In this document: piece by piece, positions 41,983 to 53,063 of the stretch
Numbering within the stretch: the first letter of the stretch is position 1
Layout of the letters: the number at the start of each line of letters is the position of its first letter
Assembly: GCA_900109435.1 (NCBI GenBank)
Contig: FNZT01000004.1
Coordinates: forward strand, 162,585-226,584
Length of the DNA stretch: 64,000 bases
Direction: 5' to 3'
From: Ruminococcus sp. YRD2003
GTDB taxonomy: Bacteria > Bacillota > Clostridia > Oscillospirales > Ruminococcaceae
The notes under the pieces: generated by a model
Told to the model about the DNA's origin: nothing
What the model saw: only the letters and a program-made list of their open reading frames with translations
Databases searched by the model: none
Program-made: the position numbers and the translations under genes

Positions 41983-43833
41983 TTAAACCTCGGTAAAGTC
42001 AGCGTCAACTACTCCGTCGTCATTATTGCTGCTTGTATCAGCTTCGCCGCCCATATTTGCGAACTGCGAGGGGTCGATTCCTCCGCCGTTGGGGTTAGCC
42101 TGCTGGTATATCTTTGCAGAGAGGTCGTAGAACGCCTTCTGGAGGTCGTCCTTGAGAGACTTTATCTCGTCATTGTTGTCGGCAGCGATAGCAGAGCGAA
42201 GTGCAGCTGCCTTTGTCTCGATGTTAGACTTCTCGTCTGCGGATACCTTGTCGCCGAAGTCTGCAAGAGCCTTCTCACACTGGAATACGAGGTTCTCTGC
42301 TTCGTTCTTGGTGTCAACAGCCTCACGGCGCTTCTTGTCCTCGGCAGCATACTGCTCAGCTTCCTTGACAGCCTTGTCGATGTCGTCCTTGGACATATTT
42401 GTCGAAGAAGTGATAGTGATGTTCTGCTCCTTGCCCGTGCCGAGGTCCTTGGCGGAAACGTGAACGATACCGTTCTGGTCGATATCGAATGTTACCTCTA
42501 TCTGGGGGATTCCTCTCGGTGCGGGAGCGATTCCGTCGAGACGGAATGTTCCGAGCTGCTTGTTGTCGCGTGCGAACTCACGCTCGCCCTGAAGAACATT
42601 GATGTCAACAGCGGGCTGGTTGTCGGAATATGTTGAGAATATCTGCGACTTCTTGGTCGGGATAGTAGTATTTCTCTCTATCATCTTTGTGCATACGCCG
42701 CCTGCTGTCTCGATACCGAGTGAAAGCGGAGTTACGTCGAGAAGGAGCAGACCGTTCTTGACGTCGCCGCCGAGAACACCGCCCTGATATGCAGCACCGA
42801 GAGCCACGCACTCGTCGGGGTTGATGCCCTTGAAGGGGTCCTTGCCGATAAGCTTCTTGACAGCTTCCTGAACAGCGGGGATTCTTGAAGAACCGCCGAC
42901 CATGAGCACCTTGTTTATCTCGCCGATGTTAAGACCGCTGTCGCTGAGAGCCTGACGAACAGGTCCCATTGTAGCCTCTACGAGGTCTGCTGTGAGCTCG
43001 TTGAACTTAGCCTGTGTGAGAGTGAGGTCGAGGTGCTTGGGAGTGCCTGTAGCATCAACAGTGATGAACGGGATGTTGATGTTGGAAGTTGTAGTGGAGG
43101 AGAGCTCTATCTTAGCCTTCTCAGCTGCATCCTTGAGTCTCTGGGCAGCCATTTTGTCCTGTGAGAGGTCAACTCCGTCGGACTTCTTGAACTCCTCAAC
43201 TATCCAGTTGATGATGCGCTGGTCGAAGTCGTCGCCGCCGAGACGGTTGTTACCTGCTGTAGCAAGTACCTGCTGTACGTCCTCGCCCATTTCAATGATT
43301 GATACATCGAATGTACCGCCGCCGAGGTCGTAGACCATGACTGTCTGCTCCTCTTCCTTGTCGATACCGTATGAGAGAGCCGCTGCTGTAGGCTCGTTGA
43401 TGATACGTCTTACATTAAGGCCCGCTATCTGACCTGCGTCTTTGGTAGCCTGTCTCTGGGAGTCTGTGAAGTAAGCAGGAACTGTGATAACAGCCTCAGT
43501 TACAGTCTCGCCGAGGTAAGCCTCGGCATCTGCCTTGAGCTTCTGGAGTATCATTGCGGATATCTCCTGAGGAGTGTAGTTCTTGCCGTCGATAGAAACC
43601 TTATAGTTTGAGCCCATGTGTCTCTTTATTGAAGAAACTGTTCTGTCGTGATTTGTGATAGCCTGTCTCTTAGCCACCTGACCTACGAGACGCTCGCCGT
43701 TGTTTGTGAAAGCGACAACGGAAGGTGTTGTTCTTGCGCCCTCGCTGTTGGGGATAACGACTGCGTTACCGCCCTCCATAACAGCTACGCAAGAGTTTGT
43801 TGTACCAAGGTCGATACCAATGATTTTTCCCAT
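41983..43833 (-). CDS. dnaK: Chaperone DnaK (Hsp70)
   Basis: 616 residues. Actin-like ATPase domain with [19 protein letters not shown], phosphate loop [12 protein letters not shown] and adenosine motif [13 protein letters not shown], then substrate domain and lid with a Gly/Asp-rich end DADFTEV. Folds and protects proteins with DnaJ and GrpE. AGGAGG precedes the start. Regulated by the CIRCE site before hrcA, probably by read-through. Confidence 0.97.
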   Translation of the reverse strand: MGKIIGIDLGTTNSCVAVMEGGNAVVIPNSEGARTTPSVVAFTNNGERLVGQVAKRQAITNHDRTVSSIKRHMGSNYKVSIDGKNYTPQEISAMILQKLKADAEAYLGETVTEAVITVPAYFTDSQRQATKDAGQIAGLNVRRIINEPTAAALSYGIDKEEEQTVMVYDLGGGTFDVSIIEMGEDVQQVLATAGNNRLGGDDFDQRIINWIVEEFKKSDGVDLSQDKMAAQRLKDAAEKAKIELSSTTTSNINIPFITVDATGTPKHLDLTLTQAKFNELTADLVEATMGPVRQALSDSGLNIGEINKVLMVGGSSRIPAVQEAVKKLIGKDPFKGINPDECVALGAAYQGGVLGGDVKNGLLLLDVTPLSLGIETAGGVCTKMIERNTTIPTKKSQIFSTYSDNQPAVDINVLQGEREFARDNKQLGTFRLDGIAPAPRGIPQIEVTFDIDQNGIVHVSAKDLGTGKEQNITITSSTNMSKDDIDKAVKEAEQYAAEDKKRREAVDTKNEAENLVFQCEKALADFGDKVSADEKSNIETKAAALRSAIAADNNDEIKSLKDDLQKAFYDLSAKIYQQANPNGGGIDPSQFANMGGEADTSSNNDDGVVDADFTEV

Positions 43834-43851
43834 AATTGATTCCTCCTGTAT

Positions 43852-43950
43852 TATAAGCCATTAGCCTTTAGCTCTTAGCCATTAGCTATGGTGTCCGCTT
43901 TGCGGACGGATTTACTTGTTTGTGATTATTGCGGAATGCCGTGGCGGCGT
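43852..43950. repeat. TTAGC-type repeats and hairpin between grpE and dnaK
   Basis: GCCATTAGCC, TTTAGCTC and TTAGCCATTAGC recur in 43856-43884, followed by GTCCGC-TTT-GCGGAC (43892-43906). The TTAGCC/GGCTAA words also form the palindrome at 27249. No gene is present. Confidence 0.5.
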
Positions 43951-43956
43951 TTCCTG

Positions 43957-44535
43957 CTAAATTGCTACTGCCACCATAGCGGGGCGTATCAGCTTGTCGC
44001 CTATCATGTAGCCCTTCTGGAAAACCTGACAAACGTGATTGCTCGCGTAGTCAGTGCCGTCGAGCTGCTGAATGGCATTGTGGAAATTCGGGTCAAATTC
44101 AGCCCCGAGAGCTTCTATCTCGGTGACGTTCATCTTTGTGAGGAAGTCCTTCATCTGACCGAATATCATACTCATGCCGTTCTTGAAGTTATCGTCGCTG
44201 CACTCCGCTTCGAGCGAGCGCTCAAAGCTGTCGATGACGGGAAGCAGGTTCTCGATACATTTTGCAGCGGCATTCGAGTAGGTGTCTGCCTTCTCCCGCG
44301 CGGTACGCTTTCTGTAGTTGTCGTACTCGGCGAAGAGTCTCAGGTATTTATCGTTTGCCTCAGCGAGGGCATCCTCGAGCTCTGCGTACTGAGCGGCACT
44401 GTCATTGTATTCGCTTGCAGCGTCATCCTCGTCGGTGAGCTCGGCGCCGTCGGCAGCATCGTCGAATTCTTCGGCGATAGCCTCTTCGGACATTTCCTCC
44501 TCGGGAAGCTCGGTTTCTTTCAGTTTATCCTTCAC
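43957..44535 (-). CDS. grpE: Nucleotide exchange factor GrpE
   Basis: 192 residues. GTG 44535 was chosen because AGAAAGGAG lies 8 nt upstream; the frame is open beyond it into hrcA. Acidic N-terminus, long coiled coil (LEDALAEANDKYLRLFAEYDNYRKR pattern), and the C-terminal beta domain with VTEIEALGAEFDPNFHNAI and VFQKGYMIGDKLIRPAMV. Releases ADP from DnaK. It follows hrcA by 16 nt. Confidence 0.95.
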   Translation of the reverse strand: MKDKLKETELPEEEMSEEAIAEEFDDAADGAELTDEDDAASEYNDSAAQYAELEDALAEANDKYLRLFAEYDNYRKRTAREKADTYSNAAAKCIENLLPVIDSFERSLEAECSDDNFKNGMSMIFGQMKDFLTKMNVTEIEALGAEFDPNFHNAIQQLDGTDYASNHVCQVFQKGYMIGDKLIRPAMVAVAI

Positions 44536-44551
44536 TGCTGTCTGCTCCTTT

Positions 44552-45592
44552 CTACGTCTGCGTGAAGTCCGCATCCGTAACTGTATTGTCCTCATCGCCC
44601 GACATCAGGTCTGATATCTTTCCTGTCAGGTATTCGATGTAAGGGATTATTTTTTTATAGTCGACTCTCATAGGACCTATTATCCCGAGAGAGCCTGCTT
44701 CCTCGCCGTTTCTTCGGTACTTCGAGACTATCATGCTCGAATTGCCGATAGCGAAATTTCCGCCCGCTCCGAACTTTACCTGTATGCCGCTGAAGGATTC
44801 CTCCAGCAGGTCGGTGAGCTCGTGCTTGTGCTCGATGAAGCGTACTACCTCCATTTTGTCGAGGTCGTCGCAGGAGAGGAGTTTTTCTCCGCCACTGACG
44901 GTCAGCTCCTGCTGCTTTAAGTCGGCTGACAGCTCGCATATGCCCTTGACGAGCGGTGAGAGCGTTACCATATATGCGGAGACTGCTGCTATCATCTTGT
45001 CGAGCATCTCCTCCGAGAGCTCGTCAACGGAGATACCGCTGAGATTCTCGTCGATATATTTTGTGAAGAAGTCGAGCTGCTCATGGCTGAGGTCGAATTC
45101 AAGTCTGCAAGCTTTATTCTTTATATTTCCGTTCGATGTGATGAGAAGTATAACGTAAAGCCGCTTTCCTGTTGGTATGACCTCTACTTTTGATATTACC
45201 GAGAACCGAGGCGCCGAATTCGTTACCACAGCTGCACACTGCGTCAGTTCCGTGAGGGCGGCTGCGGCGTTCTGCACCAGCAGTTCCTCGGGGGTATCCG
45301 CATCGCCGAGCCTCTCGTCGAGCATTTTCTTTTCCTCGTCCGACAGTTCGGGGAGCGTCATCAGCTCGTCGATATAGAGCCTGTACCCGAGATACGTAGG
45401 TATCCTTCCTGCGGATGTATGAGGCTGCTCGAGGTAGCCGAGCTGCTCAAGCACAGCCATATCGTTGCGGATAGTAGCAGATGAGGCTTTGATGTGTTCA
45501 AGCTGAGATATGGTCTTAGAGCCTACCGGTTCGCCTGTCCTGATGTATTCGTCAACCACAGCAGCGAGGACTTTCAGCTTTCTGTCGTCCAC
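44552..45592 (-). CDS. hrcA: Heat-inducible transcription repressor HrcA
   Basis: About 346 residues. GTG 45592 gives the family-like VDDRKLKVLAAVVDEYI; GTG 45601 is also possible but lies only 2-4 nt from AAAGG. Winged helix with GEPVGSKTISQLEHIKASSA, a GAF-like middle and a C-terminal dimerisation part with MRVDYKKIIPYIEYL. Binds CIRCE and needs GroEL to stay active. It leads its own regulated operon. Confidence 0.95.
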   Translation of the reverse strand: MDDRKLKVLAAVVDEYIRTGEPVGSKTISQLEHIKASSATIRNDMAVLEQLGYLEQPHTSAGRIPTYLGYRLYIDELMTLPELSDEEKKMLDERLGDADTPEELLVQNAAAALTELTQCAAVVTNSAPRFSVISKVEVIPTGKRLYVILLITSNGNIKNKACRLEFDLSHEQLDFFTKYIDENLSGISVDELSEEMLDKMIAAVSAYMVTLSPLVKGICELSADLKQQELTVSGGEKLLSCDDLDKMEVVRFIEHKHELTDLLEESFSGIQVKFGAGGNFAIGNSSMIVSKYRRNGEEAGSLGIIGPMRVDYKKIIPYIEYLTGKISDLMSGDEDNTVTDADFTQT

Positions 45593-45637
45593 GAAAAACA
45601 CAACCTTTCTCTGTATAAGACTTTGTCTTGATACTGT

Positions 45638-45664
45638 TTAGCACTCTACATCTTCGAGTGCTAA
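45638..45664 (-). promoter_or_regulatory. CIRCE operator
   Basis: TTAGCACTC (45638-45646), nine bases, GAGTGCTAA (45656-45664) is a perfect CIRCE element, the binding site of HrcA. It lies just downstream of the -10 box, so the bound repressor would block transcription of the whole chaperone operon. Confidence 0.98.
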
Positions 45665-45668
45665 TATA

Positions 45669-45697
45669 AATTTACCACTATTGTGCGCCAATGTCAA
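45669..45697 (-). promoter_or_regulatory. Sigma-A promoter of the hrcA operon
   Basis: On the minus strand TTGACA (45692-45697) and TAAATT (45669-45674) are separated by 17 nt, abutting CIRCE. Confidence 0.85.
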
Positions 45698-45767
45698 GGC
45701 TTTTATTCATTTTCGTCATTTCGCACAACTGCTCTCGGCATAGATTTCGCTTTTTATACATTTGCCA

Positions 45768-45796
45768 TTGACTTTCGTGTCCGATAGTGCTATACT
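45768..45796 (+). promoter_or_regulatory. Sigma-A promoter of the acylphosphatase gene
   Basis: TTGACT (45768-45773), a 17-nt spacer and TATACT (45791-45796), divergent from the hrcA promoter. Confidence 0.7.
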
Positions 45797-45835
45797 TATT
45801 ATTGTGTGAATCATTGTAAGGACGTCGGTCGTCAT

Positions 45836-46108
45836 ATGGGAGAGAGGATACGCAGACATATCATATTCTATGGCTCGGTACAAGGCGTCGGTTTCAGGTA
45901 CCGCGCCTATCACGCGGCTCAGACCTACGGCGTCTCGGGCTGGGTGAAAAACTGTTTTGACGGCTCGGTCGAAATGGAGGCCGAGGGCACCGAAAAGGCT
46001 ATAGATGACATGATACTCGCTATCGAGAAGGGCACCTTTGTTCGTATCGAAAATATGAGCGTCAGGAGCCTTCCGCTTCACGGAGACTACGGCTTCGAGA
46101 TACGCTGA
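45836..46108 (+). CDS. acyP: Acylphosphatase
   Basis: 90 residues from ATG 45836; a GTG at 45806 is a less likely start. It hydrolyses acyl-phosphate bonds. Seen: FYGSVQGVGFRYRAYHAA with the catalytic arginine and phosphate cradle, and GWVKNCFDGSVEMEAEG with the catalytic asparagine. A complete, typical single-domain enzyme, transcribed alone. Confidence 0.93.
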   Translation: MGERIRRHIIFYGSVQGVGFRYRAYHAAQTYGVSGWVKNCFDGSVEMEAEGTEKAIDDMILAIEKGTFVRIENMSVRSLPLHGDYGFEIR

Positions 46109-46155
46109 GACCGCAATTATCAGTTAGGAACCGCGATTTTCAGCAACAAATGATA

Positions 46156-46184
46156 TTGACTGAACTTTTTATGTGTGTTATAAT
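46156..46184 (+). promoter_or_regulatory. Sigma-A promoter of glmM
   Basis: TTGACT (46156-46161), a 17-nt spacer and TATAAT (46179-46184), 58 nt before the start codon. Confidence 0.8.
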
Positions 46185-46241
46185 CAAATCACAACAGAAT
46201 AGCTCAGCGGTGTCATCATTATGTTATTAAGGAGACATATT

Positions 46242-47627
46242 ATGGGTAAGTATTTTGGCACAGACGGATTCAGAGGCACTGCAAACGAGAACCTCACTGC
46301 CGACCATGCTTTTAAAGTCGGACGCTTTATCGGCTGGTACTACGGTGAGCTCAGACGCCGCAGCGGTGACGATACTCCCGCTCGTATAGTCATCGGCAAG
46401 GATACCCGCCTCTCAAGCTATATGTTCGAGTATTCTCTTGTTGGCGGACTTACCGCCTCGGGCGCTGATGCGTACCTCCTCCATGTTACTACCACACCCT
46501 CGGTCGCTTATATCTCCCGCGTGGACGGTTTTGACTGCGCTGTTATGATATCTGCGAGCCACAACCCCTACCACGACAACGGCCTGAAACTCATCAACGG
46601 GAACGGCGAGAAAATGGAGGATGAAGTCATAGAGCTCGTGGAGGCTTACCTTGACGGAAACCTTAATGCTTTCGGGCAGGAGTGGAAGGAACTCCCCTTC
46701 GCTACAGGTGACAAGATAGGCAGGTCTGTTGATTATGTGGCGGGCAGGAATCGCTATATAGGCTATCTCATCTCCCTCGGAATGTATTCGTTCAGAGGCG
46801 TGAAGGTGGCTCTCGACTGCGCTAACGGCGCGTCGTGGAACATCGCAAAGGCTGTATTTGACGCTCTCGGAGCCGAAACGCACGTCATCAATGCCGCGCC
46901 CAACGGCACTAATATCAACGACAATGCGGGCTCCACTCATATAGAAGTCCTTCAGAAGTACGTGGTAGAGAACGGCTGTGACGTCGGATTCGCATACGAC
47001 GGCGACGCTGACCGCTGCCTCTGTGTCGACGAAAAGGGCGGGCTCATCTCGGGCGACCATATCCTCTATATCTACGGAAGATATATGAAGGAGCGCGGCA
47101 AGCTTGTGAACAATACCGTTGTCGCGACGGTAATGTCCAACTTCGGTCTCTTCAAGGCGTTTGACGAAATAGGTATCGACTACGCCAAGACCGCTGTCGG
47201 TGACAAGTATGTTTACGAATATATGAAGGAGCACGGCTGCTGCCTCGGCGGTGAGCAGTCGGGACATATCATCTTCTCGAAGTACGCCTCCACAGGCGAC
47301 GGCATACTCACCAGCCTCAAAATGATGCAGGTGATAATGTCACGTCAGAAGAAGCTCAGTGAGCTTGCAGCTCCGTTCGTCGTATATCCGCAGGTGCTCG
47401 AAAATGTCCGCGTCAAGGACAAGAAGGCTGCTCAGAACGACCCCAACGTACAGGCTATCGTCGCGAAGGTAGGCGAGGAGCTCGGCTCAACGGGCCGCAT
47501 TCTCGTGCGAGAGAGCGGTACAGAGCCGCTCGTGCGCGTCATGGTCGAGGCTGAGGACGAGGCTACCTGCCGCAAGTACGTCAGTAGCGTAGTGGACGTT
47601 ATCAAGGCTAACGGCCACACAGTCTGA
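46242..47627 (+). CDS. glmM: Phosphoglucosamine mutase-type phosphohexomutase (canonical)
   Basis: 461 residues, start at ATG 46242 after AAGGAG. Converts glucosamine-6-P to glucosamine-1-P for cell-wall precursor synthesis. All motifs are present: FGTDGFRG, serine loop ISASHNPYHDNG, metal loop YDGDADRC, sugar loop GGEQSGH and phosphate loop RESGTEPLVRVM. The intact motifs make the paralogue at 23906 stand out. Own promoter and terminator. Confidence 0.92.
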   Translation: MGKYFGTDGFRGTANENLTADHAFKVGRFIGWYYGELRRRSGDDTPARIVIGKDTRLSSYMFEYSLVGGLTASGADAYLLHVTTTPSVAYISRVDGFDCAVMISASHNPYHDNGLKLINGNGEKMEDEVIELVEAYLDGNLNAFGQEWKELPFATGDKIGRSVDYVAGRNRYIGYLISLGMYSFRGVKVALDCANGASWNIAKAVFDALGAETHVINAAPNGTNINDNAGSTHIEVLQKYVVENGCDVGFAYDGDADRCLCVDEKGGLISGDHILYIYGRYMKERGKLVNNTVVATVMSNFGLFKAFDEIGIDYAKTAVGDKYVYEYMKEHGCCLGGEQSGHIIFSKYASTGDGILTSLKMMQVIMSRQKKLSELAAPFVVYPQVLENVRVKDKKAAQNDPNVQAIVAKVGEELGSTGRILVRESGTEPLVRVMVEAEDEATCRKYVSSVVDVIKANGHTV

Positions 47628-47646
47628 ATCAACAGGATACAATATT

Positions 47647-47681
47647 GGGCGGAAAACATTGGCACTTTTCCGCCCTTTTTA
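47647..47681 (+). terminator. Rho-independent terminator of glmM
   Basis: GGGCGGAAAA pairs with TTTTCCGCCC around CATTGGCAC, followed by TTTTTAT. Confidence 0.9.
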
Positions 47682-47723
47682 TAAAGCAAAATATATCATT
47701 ACAACACCAAAAAGGAGAAACAC

Positions 47724-49223
47724 ATGAAAAAGCAGGTATTTAACCCCTTCCTGCCGCAGGACGCCTATATCCCCGACGGTGAACCTCACATCTTCGGCGG
47801 CAGAGTCTATCTCTACGGCTCCCACGACTTTGAAGGCGGAAGAACATTCTGTATGGGCGACTATACAGTTTATTCCGCGCCCGTTGACGACCTCTCTGAC
47901 TGGCGCTGCGACGGCGTCATCTACAGGGCCGAACAGGACCCCGACTACAAGGACAGACCGTATATGTATGCTCCCGACGTTGTCAGGGGCAACGACGGCA
48001 GATACTACCTCTACTACTGTATGTCTGGCGATTTCGGCTTCGGCGGATACTACGGGCCCATAAGCGTGGCGGTCTGTGACGAGCCCGCGGGAAGATATGA
48101 ATATTTAGGCTATATCCATTATCCCGACGGCTCTCCGATGAAGAAATATGTTTGTTTCGACCCCTGCGCCTTCAACGACAACGGTACTATCCGTATCTAC
48201 TACGGTACACAATATATGGACGAGAGCAATGACGAGCTCGCGAGCGATGACGAGAAAATGGCGGAGGTCATGCACCGCTTCGATAAGACCCGCGACGAGA
48301 TACTGTCAACTCCCGATAATGTGAACGGTCCCGCGGTCGTGACGCTCGAGGACGATATGCTGACGGTCAAGGGGGAGCCGCGCCATATCATCCCGTATGA
48401 CGCGGATTTCGGCGGACATGAGTTCTTTGAAGCAAGCTCCATGCGCAAGGTCGGCGACAAATACTACTTCATCTATTCCTCTCAGAAGAACCACGAGCTG
48501 TGCTATGCCGTGAGCGACTTCCCCGACAGGGACTTCGTGTTCGGCGGCACTATCGTATCCAACGGCGACGTCGGCATCAACGGCGTCAGCGACGATACAA
48601 GAATGAATATGACAGGTACTACCCACGGCAGTATCATCGAGATAAACGGACAGTGGTATGTTTTCTACCATCGTCTCACTCACAAGTCCGATTACAGCAG
48701 ACAGGCTTGCGCAGAGCCGATAACTATCGCGCCCGACGGCAGCATCAAGCAGGTCGAGATCTCGAGCTGTGGGCTCAACGGAAGTCCTCTCAGGGCTGAG
48801 GGTCGCTATCCTGCGACCATTGCCTGTCATATCACCAACGGTCATATGCCGCACGGCTCGAATAAGATATTCACCGAGAGCTTCCCGAATGTGAACCACC
48901 GTGTACTCGGCAGCAAGGACTCCGCACTCAGTGCGGGCGAGCGCGGCATCGAGCACTATACCGAACGCTTCATCAGTGAGGTCGCGGACGGCACGCTCAT
49001 CCGCTTCCGCTACTTTTCGGGCAGCGCCGAGCGCATAGGTATCTCCTATCGCGGAAACGGGGCGGGAAGCGTCGAGATAAACGGGCAGAGCGCCAAGATA
49101 TCGCCTGCTGACATATGGACGGATATTTCCGTCCCCGCCGCAGCCGATAAGGACAGATTCGATGTCACTATCTGCTTCAAGGGCACTGACAATATCGAGA
49201 TAAAGGAGCTTTTCTTTGCCTGA
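47724..49223 (+). CDS. Glycoside hydrolase family 43 protein (cytoplasmic)
   Basis: 499 residues without signal peptide, so it acts on imported oligosaccharides. Seen: a five-bladed propeller start with YIPDGEPHIFGG (Asp18 as expected base), YAPDVVRGNDGRYYLYY, CFDPCAFNDNG (pKa-modulating Asp) and GHEFFEASSMRKVGDKYYFI (acid Glu). The C-terminal 140 residues form a beta-sandwich module. GH43 enzymes are mostly beta-xylosidases or alpha-L-arabinofuranosidases. AAAGGAG precedes the start and a terminator follows. Confidence 0.87.
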   Translation: MKKQVFNPFLPQDAYIPDGEPHIFGGRVYLYGSHDFEGGRTFCMGDYTVYSAPVDDLSDWRCDGVIYRAEQDPDYKDRPYMYAPDVVRGNDGRYYLYYCMSGDFGFGGYYGPISVAVCDEPAGRYEYLGYIHYPDGSPMKKYVCFDPCAFNDNGTIRIYYGTQYMDESNDELASDDEKMAEVMHRFDKTRDEILSTPDNVNGPAVVTLEDDMLTVKGEPRHIIPYDADFGGHEFFEASSMRKVGDKYYFIYSSQKNHELCYAVSDFPDRDFVFGGTIVSNGDVGINGVSDDTRMNMTGTTHGSIIEINGQWYVFYHRLTHKSDYSRQACAEPITIAPDGSIKQVEISSCGLNGSPLRAEGRYPATIACHITNGHMPHGSNKIFTESFPNVNHRVLGSKDSALSAGERGIEHYTERFISEVADGTLIRFRYFSGSAERIGISYRGNGAGSVEINGQSAKISPADIWTDISVPAAADKDRFDVTICFKGTDNIEIKELFFA

Positions 49224-49268
49224 GCGGCAGCGCTGCTTTTACAAGGCTCTGTATAAATAGGGTCTGAT

Positions 49269-49306
49269 GTCCTCTCCCGACTTTTCGGTGAGAGGACGTT
49301 TTTTTG
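49269..49306 (+). terminator. Rho-independent terminator of the GH43 gene
   Basis: GTCCTCTC pairs with GAGAGGAC around a 13-nt loop, followed by GTTTTTTTG. Confidence 0.88.
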
Positions 49307-49357
49307 TTTAAAGTGACGGATTTGTGCTGCGTTTTTTGTTATCGTAGCCGCTCTCTA

Positions 49358-49386
49358 TTGACAGTATCTGTGCAATTTGGTATAAT
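49358..49386 (+). promoter_or_regulatory. Consensus sigma-A promoter of the glycan locus
   Basis: TTGACA (49358-49363), a 17-nt spacer and TATAAT (49381-49386): a perfect match, 76 nt before the sugar transferase gene. Confidence 0.88.
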
Positions 49387-49462
49387 TACTTTATATAATG
49401 TATGGTGGGGGCGGTGCCGCCTCCCGCAGGAAGAGAAATAAAAGAGACAACGGTGCGATAAT

Positions 49463-50845
49463 ATGGTTAGTAAAAGAGACAGATACAAAAGGCTCATTTC
49501 CGTTTGTTCTGCTACTGTGCTGGTGGGTATACTTGCGCTGGGCTTCGGTTATGTGTGGTACACATATTACAGCGATGTGATAGTCCTCCCGTACTACAGG
49601 CGAGGAAACTGGGTGCTGATAGGAATATATGCCATGCTGGTATGGCTGTTTTTCAGGGTTTACGGAGGTTTTAAGCTCGGATACCTCAAAAAGACGGATA
49701 TGCTCTACTCGCAGCTCATATCAATAGCTGCGGTGGACTTCGTTGCCTACTTCCTCATCAGCCTTATAGGACGCGACTTCATGCCCGTCATGCCAATGGT
49801 GCTCCTGACTTTCGTGGATTTCGGCTATATTGCCCTCTGGACGCTGTGTATCGGCAGGATATACTTCATGATCTACCCCCCGCGCAAGCTGATGATACTC
49901 TACGGGAGCCATCAGGCGGCGGCACTGGTAATGAAAATGAGCCAGCGTGTGGACAAGTATATGATCTGCGAGTCCGTCAGCGTGACTGAGCCCGCGGATA
50001 AGATACGCGAGCTGATACTCAAATACGAGGGCGTCATAATCTGCGATATCCCCGCGGAACAGCGCAATGACTACCTCAAATTCTGCTACGAAAAATCGGT
50101 CAGAGCGTATATCGCTCCGAAAATATCCGATATTATTGTCAGAGGTGCCGATGACATACGCCTTTTCGATACGCCGCTCCTCCTTTGCAGGAACTACGGC
50201 CTCGATGTCGAGCAGAAGGTGATAAAGCGACTGTTTGATATCGTGTTTTCGCTGATAACGCTGATACTCGTCTCGCCGTTCATGATATTCGCGGCGCTGG
50301 CGATAAAGCTCCACGACGGCGGACCTGTCCTCTACAAGCAGAAACGCCTTACCATTGACGGAAAGGTGTTCGATGTGCTGAAATTCCGCAGTATGGTGGT
50401 CGATGCAGAGAAACTCAGCGGTCCCGTGCTCGCGTCCGACGATGACCCGCGCATCACGCCTATAGGCAGGTTCCTTCGCAAGGTGAGGCTCGACGAGCTT
50501 CCGCAGCTGCTGAATATACTCAAGGGCGATATGTCCGTGGTCGGACCGCGTCCCGAGCGTCCCGAGCTCTCCGAGGAATATAAGAAGGAGATGCCCGAGT
50601 TTGAGTTCAGATTAAAGGTAAAAGCGGGCCTTACGGGCTATGCACAGGTAACGGGAGTATATGACACCGTACCCTACGACAAGCTCAAAATGGACCTGAT
50701 GTACATAGAGAATTACTCGTTCCGTATGGACTTGCAGATAATTCTCATGACTATAAAGACCATGCTCTTCCCGCCAAAGTCCAACGCCGAATCGGGCAAC
50801 GGGCTCATTGAGCAGGAGAGCAGAAGAGAAGAGGATAATAAATGA
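49463..50845 (+). CDS. Polyprenyl-phosphate sugar-1-phosphate transferase (priming enzyme)
   Basis: 460 residues. N-terminal four or five membrane segments, a Rossmann-like middle part (LMILYGSHQAAALVMKMS), then the bacterial sugar transferase domain: KRLFDIVFSLITLILVSPFM, GPVLYKQKRL, FDVLKFRSM, RLDELPQLLNILKGDMSVVG and PRPERPE. It would load a sugar-1-phosphate on undecaprenyl phosphate to start a repeat unit. It leads manC, gmd and the glycosyltransferases, and overlaps manC by 4 nt. Confidence 0.9.
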   Translation: MVSKRDRYKRLISVCSATVLVGILALGFGYVWYTYYSDVIVLPYYRRGNWVLIGIYAMLVWLFFRVYGGFKLGYLKKTDMLYSQLISIAAVDFVAYFLISLIGRDFMPVMPMVLLTFVDFGYIALWTLCIGRIYFMIYPPRKLMILYGSHQAAALVMKMSQRVDKYMICESVSVTEPADKIRELILKYEGVIICDIPAEQRNDYLKFCYEKSVRAYIAPKISDIIVRGADDIRLFDTPLLLCRNYGLDVEQKVIKRLFDIVFSLITLILVSPFMIFAALAIKLHDGGPVLYKQKRLTIDGKVFDVLKFRSMVVDAEKLSGPVLASDDDPRITPIGRFLRKVRLDELPQLLNILKGDMSVVGPRPERPELSEEYKKEMPEFEFRLKVKAGLTGYAQVTGVYDTVPYDKLKMDLMYIENYSFRMDLQIILMTIKTMLFPPKSNAESGNGLIEQESRREEDNK

Positions 50846-51906
50846 AGATAACAGCGGTCATAATGGCGGGCGGACGCGGAGAGCGCTTCTGGCCCAAGAG
50901 CCGTAACGCAAGCCCCAAGCAGTTTCTCTCGCTCACCAAGGACGGAGAGACGATGATACAGAAAACGGTGAAGAGGCTCCTTCCCATAGTCGATGAGGAG
51001 GACGTCTACATCGTCACCAATGCGGCGTATGTCGAACTTGTTCACGAACAGCTCCCGAACGTGCCGAAGGAGAATATCCTCGCGGAGCCCTGCGCAAGGA
51101 ACACTGCTCCGTGTATAGCCTTTGCGGCGGCAGTCATCAGCCGAAAGTATGAGGACGCTATAATGCTGGTGCTCCCCTCGGACCACCTCATCGGCTATGA
51201 GAACATCTACATCAATACGCTGAAAAAAGCCGTCAAAGCTGCTGAAAAGGGCAAGCGCCTCGTCACCATAGGCATCACGCCCGAATATCCCGAGACGGGT
51301 TACGGCTATATCAATTTCGGTGAGGAAAAGGGCGACGTTTACGCGGTAGAGCGATTCGTGGAGAAGCCCGACCTCGCGACCGCAAAGGACTACCTCGCGT
51401 CGGGCAGATATCTCTGGAACAGCGGTATGTTCGTGTGGAAGATATCCTCGATAATGTTCAATCTGAAGACGCTTATGCCCGATATTTACGATGGAGCGGT
51501 ACGCATCGGAGAGGCGTTCGGCACCCCTGCATTCGAGGAGGTGCTGGTGAAGGAATTCACCGCCTTCAGGAGCGAATCCGTTGACTTCGGTATCATGGAG
51601 AAGGCAAAGCATATCTACACCATCCCGGGCAGTTTCGGTTGGGATGACGTCGGGAGCTGGCTCGCCGTTGAGCGTATAAACGAGACTGACGACGACAAGA
51701 ATTTTATCGACGGCGACGTTATCACCGTTGATTCAAAGCGCACGACCGTCTGCGGCGGCAAGCGCCTTATTGCTGCGGTGGGCACAAGAGATATCATCAT
51801 CGTCGATACCGACGACGTCCTGCTTGTGTGCTCGAAGAACAACACTCAGGACGTAAAAAAGGTCATCGCTCAGCTCAAGGAGCAGGAAAGAACAGAGTTT
51901 ATCTGA
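50842..51906 (+). CDS. manC: Mannose-1-phosphate guanylyltransferase
   Basis: 354 residues. Makes GDP-mannose from GTP and mannose-1-P. Seen: VIMAGGRGERFWPKSRNASP-KQF signature, EPCARNTAP, FVEKPD and WNSGMFVWK. The C-terminal phosphomannose isomerase domain of bifunctional ManC is absent, so this is the monofunctional type. It supplies Gmd encoded next. Confidence 0.92.
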   Translation: MKITAVIMAGGRGERFWPKSRNASPKQFLSLTKDGETMIQKTVKRLLPIVDEEDVYIVTNAAYVELVHEQLPNVPKENILAEPCARNTAPCIAFAAAVISRKYEDAIMLVLPSDHLIGYENIYINTLKKAVKAAEKGKRLVTIGITPEYPETGYGYINFGEEKGDVYAVERFVEKPDLATAKDYLASGRYLWNSGMFVWKISSIMFNLKTLMPDIYDGAVRIGEAFGTPAFEEVLVKEFTAFRSESVDFGIMEKAKHIYTIPGSFGWDDVGSWLAVERINETDDDKNFIDGDVITVDSKRTTVCGGKRLIAAVGTRDIIIVDTDDVLLVCSKNNTQDVKKVIAQLKEQERTEFI

Positions 51907-53062
<1,156 letters not shown>

Positions 53063-53063
53063 T